Below are positions 1 to 4,261 of a stretch of 8,346 bases of DNA, piece after piece. The DNA is taken from assembly GCA_003541285.1 (NCBI GenBank), contig DPMS01000603.1, positions 1 through 8,346 on the forward strand, written 5' to 3'. The stretch is from Actinomycetota bacterium. GTDB lineage: Bacteria; Actinomycetota; Actinomycetes; Streptosporangiales; Streptosporangiaceae. Numbering within the stretch: the stretch's first letter is position 1; the number at the start of each line of letters is the position of its first letter. Position numbers and translations under genes: made by a program. The notes under the pieces were generated by a model, which was not told where the DNA came from, did no database searches, and saw only the letters and a list, made by a program, of their open reading frames with translations.

Positions 1-213
1 GGCGAGGCGGGCGGCCTCGGTGCCGTCGCGTAGCCAGAGCAAGGTGGGGATGCTCATCACGCCGAACCGGTCCGGGGTGTGCTGGTCGGTGTCGATGTCG
101 ATGCGGTAGGCGGTGAACACCCCCGGGTGCCGGCGGGCGAACGCCTCCAGCCGGGGCTCCAGCGCCCGGCACGGCGGGCAGGCGGCCTGCCAGAAGTCCA
201 GGACAAGGTAAGG
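1..213 (-). pseudogene. Thioredoxin-fold oxidoreductase fragment (CPPC)
   Basis: Reading the minus strand from 213 down to the window edge gives a clear thioredoxin core. It starts with a PYLVLDFW strand, then the active site WQAACPPC, a helix, and the SIPTLLWL strand with the usual cis-proline, followed by RDGTEAARLA. The CPPC motif suggests a thiol/disulfide oxidoreductase of the thioredoxin/TlpA type. The C-terminus lies outside the window. The N-terminus looks lost: upstream codons in the same frame remain open but read as the antisense of the neighbouring plus-strand gene, with no convincing start codon or Shine-Dalgarno sequence. The two coding fragments meet head to head around 205-216. 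I infer a 5'-truncated gene, though a chimeric junction is an alternative. Confidence 0.72.
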
Positions 214-615
214 CTGCCCGGGCTGCCCTCGGGCACGCTCACCCTGGGACCGGGCCAGCCGCGGCTGGTCGTGTTCTTCGCCACCTGGCTCGCCGAGGTC
301 AGCAATCTGCGCGCGCACCTGCTGGCGCTCAACCGGTATGCGGCCGCGGCGAAACGGCACCGGCTGCCGCCGCTGGCCGCGGTGGATGAGGCCGCCACCG
401 AGCCGTCCACCGCTACGGTCCGCGGTTACCTGCGGCGGATCGGCTGGCCGCTGGGCTACCCGGTCGGCCTCGATGTCACCGGGCGGGTGGCCGACGGGTA
501 CGGCGTCCAGGACCAGCCCTGGTTCACGCTCGTATCCAGCTCAGGAAAGATCGCCTGGTCACACGACGGCTGGCTGCCGGTCAAGGCCCTGGAGGCCGCC
601 GCCCGCCGCGCGTGA
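205..615 (+). pseudogene. Thioredoxin-fold (TlpA-like) protein without cysteines, 5'-truncated
   Basis: The readable part begins with VRLPGLPSGTLTLG, a TlpA/redoxin-type opening strand. It continues with PRLVVFFATWLAEV, which sits where the active-site WCxxC should be but has no cysteine. Then come a helix, a VAVDEA strand, YPVGLDVTGRVADGYGV with DQPWFTLVSSSGKI (the cis-Pro strand and beta hairpin), and a final helix ending ALEAAARRA. The fold is therefore complete from beta-1 onward. In-frame codons before about 205 are antisense to the thioredoxin on the other strand, and the leader or membrane anchor expected for an exported TlpA-like protein is missing. Without cysteines it cannot be a disulfide reductase. 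It could be a binding or structural partner, as some cysteine-less thioredoxin-fold proteins are. Confidence in the fold is high; confidence that it is a live gene is low. Confidence 0.68.
212..227. repeat. Near-palindrome at the head-to-head gene junction
   Basis: GGCTGCCCGGGCTGCC is an inverted repeat with a perfect GCCCGGGC centre and one mismatched base pair. It lies exactly where two oppositely oriented, 5'-truncated thioredoxin-fold genes meet, so it could mark a deletion, inversion or fold-back breakpoint. Confidence 0.5.
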
Positions 616-837
616 CCGCCAGAGGCGGCATGCCGTCAACACCGCGGGGTGAGACGGGCCCTGGCAGCAGGCATTGCGCAGGATAGCCCGTGCTTCCTGC
701 CTGCGGCGGCGGTGCCTCCATGCCGGGGCGCTCCGGTGCCAGGACCAGCGGCCGTCCAGGCATGCGTACCCGGCGGCGAGCCGCTGCCTGCCGCGTGCGA
801 GAACTCCCTCGGATGACCTGGTTCGGGGAGCCCGCTG
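616..837. other. Intergenic stretch without a recognisable gene
   Basis: No frame on either strand gives a recognisable protein. Just after the plus-strand stop, CCGCC-AGA-GGCGG (617-629) can form a short hairpin without a T-run, at best a weak terminator. Further on, GCAGGCA (667-673) pairs with TGCCTGC (698-704), and the inner GCAGGA (678-683) could instead pair with TCCTGC (695-700). These are alternative stems of unknown meaning. Confidence 0.35.
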
Positions 838-1259
838 TTACCGCTGGAGCGAGGTGCCGGCGCCGCCGGTGCATGGCCCGCCGTACTCGGGGGTGTAGGT
901 CCTGGAGACCGGAACTTGTTCACGAACTGCTGCAGCCGCGGGTCTGCGGGCGAGGCGAGCCGGAGCTGGAACCCCCACGAGGACGCGATGATCGGGGCCG
1001 GGAGCCCGGGATACGGGGTCAGGTCCATGTACCGTGAGCCGGCCTGGCCGCCAGCCGACAGGACGCTCTGGCGCTCGACGAACGCACGGAGCTTAGCGAC
1101 CTCCGAGGCCGGCAGGGAGGGCCGGTAGGTGATCCAGATCGTGCCGTGCTCCAGGTCGTGCACCGCGTTCTCGTTCGGCACCGGCTTGTCGTAGATGCCG
1201 CAGTTCAGCCAGGTGGGGTTGTGGTCGCCGCCGGCCGGGGGCGTGACCGCGTATTTCAC
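838..1259 (-). pseudogene. DUF3105 protein, 5'-truncated and frameshifted near the end
   Basis: The minus strand encodes the DUF3105 core: TPPAGGDHNPTWLNCGIY, then NENAVHDLEHGTIWITY with its conserved histidines, LPASEVAKLRAFV, and TPYPGLPAPIIASSWGFQL, followed by DPRLQQFVNKFR. DUF3105 proteins are small, often membrane-anchored actinobacterial proteins of unknown function. The family's usual cytoplasmic tail and membrane helix are missing; the sequence starts abruptly at VKYAV, where it abuts a broken ccdA. After NKFR (about 905-915) the reading frame must shift by one to recover the expected C-terminus TYTPEYGGPCTGG and a TAA at 838-840. Without the shift the frame runs into unrelated sequence as far as 636. 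Both a 5' deletion and a single-base indel are therefore visible. Confidence 0.82.
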
Positions 1260-1263
1260 CGAC

Positions 1264-1697
1264 GAGCACCACGGTCAGGCCCCGCTGATGGGCCTGCAGC
1301 ACCTTCCCCAGCCCGCCAATGCCGCGCCGTAGCTGGCGGACAGCGCCGAGAACCCCAGCACGAACAGGGCCGTGCCGGCCACCGTGCGGCCCCGCCCGGC
1401 AGCCACCGGCCCCGCACCAACCGAGGTCACCGGGCCTCCCTCCGCGACGGCGAGGCCCGGCCTGGCGCCGAGAGCCCCAGGCCCAGGGGCGGTGCCCGCC
1501 CGTGCCCGCGCACCGCCGGGCACGGGACCGGTGCGCTGGGCATCAGCGCCGGACATGCCGGCCACATAGGACAGGTAACCGGGTACCAGCGGCAGGCAGC
1601 ACGGGGAGATGAACGAGACCACGCCAGCCGCCAGCGCCACCGGCGCGGCCAGGATCATCGGCCCGGACACGACAAGCTGCTCAACACCGCTGCTCAT
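1264..1697 (-). pseudogene. ccdA: CcdA-type cytochrome c biogenesis membrane protein, truncated
   Basis: CcdA moves electrons across the membrane to reduce extracytoplasmic thiol partners such as TlpA/ResA. Starting from ATG at 1697, the first helix shows PVALAAGVVSFISPCCLPL followed by VPGYLSYVAG, the CcdA signature with its redox cysteine. A long Gly/Ala/Arg/Pro-rich loop follows, then RTVAGTALFVLGFSALSASYGAA. At about 1305-1312 a one-base shift is needed to continue into the expected GGLGKVLQAHQRGLTVVL; the observed TTGGCGGG would be TTCGGCGGG in a normal gene, which suggests one lost C. About 145 residues in, the gene stops being CcdA and passes directly into a 5'-truncated DUF3105, so at least half of the usual six-helix protein is gone. 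It is oriented and spaced (about 125 bp) as the downstream partner of the TlpA gene. Confidence 0.82.
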
Positions 1698-1821
1698 GGC
1701 GTCTTCGCCATCACTATGCCCTGCGCACCCCCGCGCCCGCACCCGGTGCCGTAGCCAGGCGAACTGATCTGCCGAGCGTGAGACCTCCAGTTCAGGCGCA
1801 CCACGAGGATGTGCCCTGCGT

Positions 1822-2439
1822 TCAGGTCCCGGCGCGGGACGAGGCCCCCGCAGCCCGACGTGTCCGGGCGATCTGGGAGGTTCCCGCCCTGAGTTCTTGC
1901 AGGGTCAAGGCACCGTAGACGTGCCTGACAATATGATGCGAGGCGCTCAGGAAGAAGGTCTGCGGGATCGCCTCGACGCCGTAGGCGCGCCCGGCCCGCA
2001 CCGCCGGATCGAAGCCCACCGGGAACCTCACCCCGTACTTGCGCACGAACCTCAACGCCGAACTGGTCTTGTCGTTTTCGTCCAGCCCGACGATGCTGAC
2101 CTTTGCCTGCCCGGAGCGGTAGAACCTGGCCAGCAGCGGCGTCTCCTTGTTGCATGGCCCGCACCAGGACGCGAAGAAGTTCACCACGACCGGGTGTCCG
2201 GCGTACTGGCGCAGCGACACGGTCTTGCCCGGATGGCCAAGGGCGGCAGCGTGAAGGCCGCCGCGGCAGGCTGAGCCAGGCGCCCCGCGCCGCCAGACGA
2301 TCCCGGCGTGGCCCACCCAGCTACCGTAGCGATCACGGCGGCCAGGGCGAGCGCGCCCCGGAGATGATCTTGTGGCGGCTGGCCGCCGCCGGGCCCGGGC
2401 AATCCACCGCGACGGCACCGGCTTGGAGATGAGCATCAC
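1822..2439 (-). pseudogene. TlpA/ResA-type thiol-disulfide oxidoreductase, frameshifted
   Basis: This would be a membrane-anchored extracytoplasmic thioredoxin that reduces apocytochrome c or other exported thiols, with CcdA as electron source. The catalytic domain is excellent: HPGKTVSLRQYAGHP, VVVNFFASWCGPCNKET with the CGPC active site, KVSIVGLDEND, VRFPVGFDP, AYGVEAIPQTFFL with the cis-Pro, and a C-terminal helix LTLQELRAGT. The start is GTG 2439 or ATG 2436, preceded by GGGAGG at 2445-2450. The membrane anchor (GALALAAVIATVAGWA) and AFTLPPL lie in a different frame from both the start region and the catalytic domain. Two one-base shifts are therefore needed, one between the start and the anchor (about 2370-2410) and one near 2240, where CCGCCCTTGG seems to have lost a base. 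The gene is very probably inactive as it stands. Confidence 0.88.
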
Positions 2440-2484
2440 CTGAACCTCCCGCTGGAGCGCTGGGCTGACGGCGAGACATCGCCG

Positions 2485-2738
2485 TCACCCGGCACCGGCC
2501 TGCCACGGCGCGGCGGCGCGGCCAGCGGCGGCCATCTCGACGGCGAAGCAGACCCGCGCGGCCAGCCCCGGCGGAGCCGGGCGGCGTAGCAGCCGTGCGG
2601 CCCGGCGGCCGTCCCGGTCTTCGCGCACCGCATGCCGGCACCGCTCGCACTCCCGCAGGTGCTCCTTCCACCGCCGGGCCACGGCGGGATCCAGGTCCCC
2701 GGCCAAGAACGCCGCCAGCAGCCGGTCAGAGCCTCCAT
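2485..2738 (-). pseudogene. zf-HC2 (anti-sigma-like) small zinc-finger protein, start frameshifted
   Basis: The sequence DRLLAAFLAGDLDPAVARRW, then KEHLRECERCRHAV, is the His-x3-Cys-x2-Cys core of the zf-HC2 domain, which is found in zinc-binding anti-sigma factors and related small regulators. The protein would be about 83 residues, without a membrane helix, ending GRAAAPWQAGAG. The best start is ATG 2738 with AGGGGAG six bases upstream, but it is one frame off the domain. ATG-GAG-GC followed by TCT would be in frame if one G were restored. The alternative in-frame GTG at 2745 overlaps the Shine-Dalgarno sequence and is less likely. The TlpA start lies about 45 bp downstream, so the two look cotranscribed. 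Genes of this type usually follow a sigma-factor gene, and none is readable upstream. Confidence 0.66.
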
Positions 2739-2878
2739 GGACCACTCCCCTCGGCGTGCAGCGGGGCCGGGGAGTCTCGCCACGGGCCTGTGCTCGCCGC
2801 GCCGGCCGGCACCCGGTCTGCGATTCGCTTCCGCTGCCATGCCCAGGGCAGGCACCACATCGCTGGCCCATGACTAAC

Positions 2879-2909
2879 ATTCGACAGCTTCCCGCCGCTA
2901 GAAGGTCAA
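2879..2909 (-). promoter_or_regulatory. MerR/CueR-type promoter, class with 19-bp spacer
   Basis: On the minus strand, TTGACC (2909-2904) is followed by a 19-bp spacer containing CTTC-N9-GAAG, then TCGAAT (2884-2879). Long spacers with a dyad between -35 and -10 are characteristic of promoters activated by MerR-family proteins. It closely matches the site at 7112-7142: the same TTGACCTTC, GCG centre, GGAAG and TGT-x-GAATG. It points to the zf-HC2/TlpA/CcdA/DUF3105 block, about 140 bp upstream of the zf-HC2 start. Confidence 0.6.
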
Positions 2910-2965
2910 GGCCGGCGGGAAGGCCCAGGCGCTTGCATCCTGGTAAGGGGGCGGCACCGCGGCAT

Positions 2966-2982
2966 GCCCGGCGGCGCCGGGC
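2966..2982 (-). terminator. GC-rich hairpin downstream of DUF3040
   Basis: GCCCGGC and GCCGGGC (2966-2972 and 2976-2982) form a perfect 7-bp stem with a GGC loop, about 20 bases after the DUF3040 stop on the minus strand. There is no T-run, and hairpins are common in DNA this GC-rich, so the terminator role is tentative. Between the zf-HC2 start (2738) and the DUF3040 stop (3004) I see no gene, only this hairpin and the MerR-type promoter. Confidence 0.28.
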
Positions 2983-3003
2983 CCGCCGCGTGAGCGCCCG
3001 TCG

Positions 3004-3256
3004 CTACCGTGCCAGGGCGAGCGCGATGACCGCGGCGAGGCCCGCTATTACCGCGAGCACCACGGCCGTGTCCGCCCAGGAAGCCCCGGCCGACCGCAGT
3101 CACCAGCGCAGCGCCTTCCCAGTACCGGCCGCCAGGGGAACGGCGGCCCAGGCGGGCGCTCAGCCGGCTCAGGCGTGCCGCCAGGCGGGGATCCTCGGCC
3201 TGCAGGGCGTGCTCGATGGCGGCGAGCCTGCGGCTTTCCGGCTTGCTGAGGGTCAT
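3004..3256 (-). pseudogene. DUF3040 small membrane protein, frameshifted
   Basis: The N-terminus MTLSKPESRRLAAIEHALQ, then AEDPRLAARLSRL, matches the start of DUF3040, a family of small actinobacterial membrane proteins of unknown function. ATG 3256 has GGAGG six bases upstream. After RYWEGAALVTAVGR the frame must change by one base (about 3085-3095, perhaps an extra G) to enter SWADTAVVLAVIAGLAAV and IALALAR, a convincing transmembrane helix that ends at TAG 3004-3006. Without the shift the frame reads unrelated arginine-rich sequence as far as 2906. The repaired product is about 84 residues with one clear helix, shorter than the two-helix form common in the family. A MerR-type promoter stands directly upstream, so the gene was probably metal-induced. 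Confidence 0.72.
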
Positions 3257-3287
3257 GGCCGCCTCCGGCGAGCCGGTTCTCAAAGCC

Positions 3288-3319
3288 AGTGTGAACCTTC
3301 TATGCGGATGAAATGTCAA
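3288..3319 (-). promoter_or_regulatory. MerR-type promoter for DUF3040, 20-bp spacer class
   Basis: On the minus strand, TTGACA (3319-3314) and CACACT (3293-3288) are separated by 20 bp carrying CATTTC-N8-AGAAGG. Its sequence is close to the ATPase promoter at 4168: both have CATCCG-x-AT in the dyad centre and a CACA-x-T -10. It fires away from the chaperone promoter; the two -35 elements are 33 bp apart. Confidence 0.6.
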
Positions 3320-3352
3320 GCGAGGTTCTGGCGTTGTGCCGCCCGGACCGGC

Positions 3353-3384
3353 TTGACATTCTACTCGAATGGAAGCTTTACCGT
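3353..3384 (+). promoter_or_regulatory. MerR-type promoter for the chaperone-MerR pair, 20-bp spacer class
   Basis: TTGACA (3353-3358), a 20-bp spacer with CATTCT-N8-GGAAGC, and a weak -10 TACCGT (3379-3384). CATTC/GAATG also forms a perfect inner repeat (3357-3361 and 3367-3371). The layout resembles the E. coli copA promoter bound by CueR. The site is the expected place for autoregulation, as merR is the second gene of this unit. Confidence 0.65.
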
Positions 3385-3393
3385 GAGGGCGGC

Positions 3394-3414
3394 GCCGCCG
3401 GAGACACCGGCGGC
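3394..3414 (+). promoter_or_regulatory. Leader hairpin before the chaperone ribosome-binding site
   Basis: GCCGCCGG (3394-3401), a 5-base loop AGACA, and CCGGCGGC (3407-3414) give a perfect 8-bp stem. It ends 3 bases before AAGGAGG (3418-3424), the Shine-Dalgarno sequence of the next gene. It lies inside the expected 5' leader of the 3353 promoter. Confidence 0.55.
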
Positions 3415-3429
3415 ATGAAGGAGGCCACG

Positions 3430-3642
3430 ATGATCACCGTCACGATCCCCGTACGGGAGATCCACTGCGGGGGCTGCGAGAACACCATCCGCGTCGCGCT
3501 GTCCCGGATGGAGGGCGTGCGCGGCGTGGAGCCGGACCACCGCACCAACCAGGTGCGGGTCTCCTACGACGAGGCCCGCGTGGGCGAGGTGGGGCTGCGG
3601 GAGGCCCTGGCCGCCCTGGGCTTCGAGCCGACTGCCGCGTGA
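3430..3642 (+). CDS. HMA-domain heavy-metal chaperone (CopZ-like)
   Basis: A 70-residue single HMA domain, the size of CopZ/Atx1-like cytosolic metallochaperones that hand a soft metal, usually Cu(I), to a P1B-ATPase. The metal site is REIHCGGCEN, with Cys13 and Cys16 in the CxxC loop after the first strand. The rest follows the ferredoxin-like pattern: TIRVALSRMEGVRGVEPD, then NQVRVSYDEA, then LREALAALGFEP. I chose ATG 3430 because AAGGAGG lies 5 bases upstream; an in-frame ATG at 3415 would start inside the hairpin/Shine-Dalgarno region. The gene has its own MerR-type promoter, is followed 45 bp later by the merR-type gene, and is presumably cotranscribed with it. The metal is not proven by sequence, since CGGC differs from the common GMTCxxC form. 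Confidence 0.9.
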   Translation: MITVTIPVREIHCGGCENTIRVALSRMEGVRGVEPDHRTNQVRVSYDEARVGEVGLREALAALGFEPTAA

Positions 3643-3649
3643 CCGGCAG

Positions 3650-3669
3650 CCCCAGCTGAAAAGCTGGGG
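3650..3669 (+). promoter_or_regulatory. Intercistronic GAAA-tetraloop hairpin
   Basis: CCCCAGCT (3650-3657) and AGCTGGGG (3662-3669) form a perfect 8-bp stem closed by GAAA, a stable GNRA tetraloop. It begins 7 bases after the chaperone stop and ends 3 bases before AAGGAGG (3673-3679) of the next gene. It may block 3' decay, cause partial termination to set the chaperone:regulator ratio, or gate translation of the regulator. Confidence 0.7.
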
Positions 3670-3687
3670 GAGAAGGAGGTGAGCTGG

Positions 3688-4146
3688 ATGCGGATCGGGG
3701 AGCTGGCCGGTGAGCTGGGCCTCAACCCGCGCACCATCCGCTACTACGAGGGGATCGGGCTGCTGCCCGAGCCCGAGCGCACCGGCGGCAACTACCGGGC
3801 CTACAGCCGGGCGGATGCGGAGCGGCTGCGGTTCATCAAGGCGGCTCAGCGGCTCGGGCTGACCCTGGATGAGATCAGGGAGGTGCTGGCGTTCGCCGAG
3901 CGCGGCGAGCCGCCATGCGGGTTCGTCCGGGAGCGGCTGCGCCGCGAGGTCGCGGCGATCGACGCCCGGATCGCCGAGCTGCAGGCGCTGCGGGGCGAGC
4001 TGGCCGGGCTGGAGGCGAGGGCCGGGCGGCTGCCGCCGCCCGCTGAGGGCGAGTACTGCCCGCTGGTGCACGTCAACCAGGATCCGGGCCGTGCCCGGCC
4101 TGCCGCGGCACGCCGGGCCGCGCTTCGAATGGAACCACATCTGTGA
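3688..4146 (+). CDS. MerR-family metal-responsive transcriptional regulator
   Basis: A 152-residue MerR protein that would bind the dyads in the long-spacer promoters here and activate them on metal binding. The winged helix-turn-helix is textbook: MRIGELAGELGLNPRTIRYY, then EGIGLLPEPERTGGNYRAYS and RLRFIKAAQRLGLTLDEIRE. A coiled-coil dimerisation helix follows (about 80-112). Two cysteines fall at metal-site positions: Cys77 in GEPPCGFV, like the MerR/ZntR cysteine before the long helix, and Cys124 in GEYCPLVH, in the C-terminal loop. This suits a soft or divalent metal. I take ATG 3688, eight bases after the perfect AAGGAGG; the GTG at 3679 overlaps that site. A promoter for the ATPase starts 22 bp after the stop. 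The metal (Cu, Zn, Hg or other) remains open. Confidence 0.92.
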   Translation: MRIGELAGELGLNPRTIRYYEGIGLLPEPERTGGNYRAYSRADAERLRFIKAAQRLGLTLDEIREVLAFAERGEPPCGFVRERLRREVAAIDARIAELQALRGELAGLEARAGRLPPPAEGEYCPLVHVNQDPGRARPAAARRAALRMEPHL

Positions 4147-4167
4147 CCGGGATCACGCCGACAGGAC

Positions 4168-4199
4168 TTGACCTTCCATCCGGATGGAGGGTGCACAGT
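4168..4199 (+). promoter_or_regulatory. MerR-type promoter for the P1B-ATPase, 20-bp spacer class
   Basis: TTGACC (4168-4173), then a 20-bp spacer that is almost one long palindrome (CCTTCCATCC facing GGATGGAGGG, one mismatch, 4172-4191), then CACAGT (4194-4199). This is the clearest operator of the set. The ATPase thus has its own metal-inducible promoter besides any read-through from the upstream pair. Confidence 0.72.
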
Positions 4200-4218
4200 G
4201 GCGGTGGAAGCACGAAAG

Positions 4219-4243
4219 GACGTCCCCGCGACGACGGGGCGTC
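4219..4243 (+). promoter_or_regulatory. Leader hairpin before the ATPase ribosome-binding site
   Basis: GACG (4219-4222), a bulged T, CCCCG (4224-4228), loop CGACGA, CGGGG (4235-4239) and CGTC (4240-4243) form a 9-bp stem with one bulge. It ends 7 bases before the Shine-Dalgarno AGGGGA (4251-4256). It is the third such hairpin in this module. Confidence 0.5.
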
Positions 4244-4261
4244 AGGCGAGAGGGGACGGTC

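Noticed and set aside
1903..1908. TTGACC on the minus strand near 1908
   Set aside because: It is inside the TlpA C-terminal coding sequence (LTLQEL), and the expected dyad and -10 do not follow.
2740..2870. Possible sigma-factor C-terminus upstream of zf-HC2 (ALGMAAEA and RRGEHRPVARL in one minus-strand frame)
   Set aside because: The resemblance to region 4 is too weak and would need further frameshifts, so it is not annotated.
3313..3429. Longer N-terminus for the chaperone starting near 3313
   Set aside because: That stretch contains the MerR-type promoter and the leader hairpin. HMA homology starts only after 3430.
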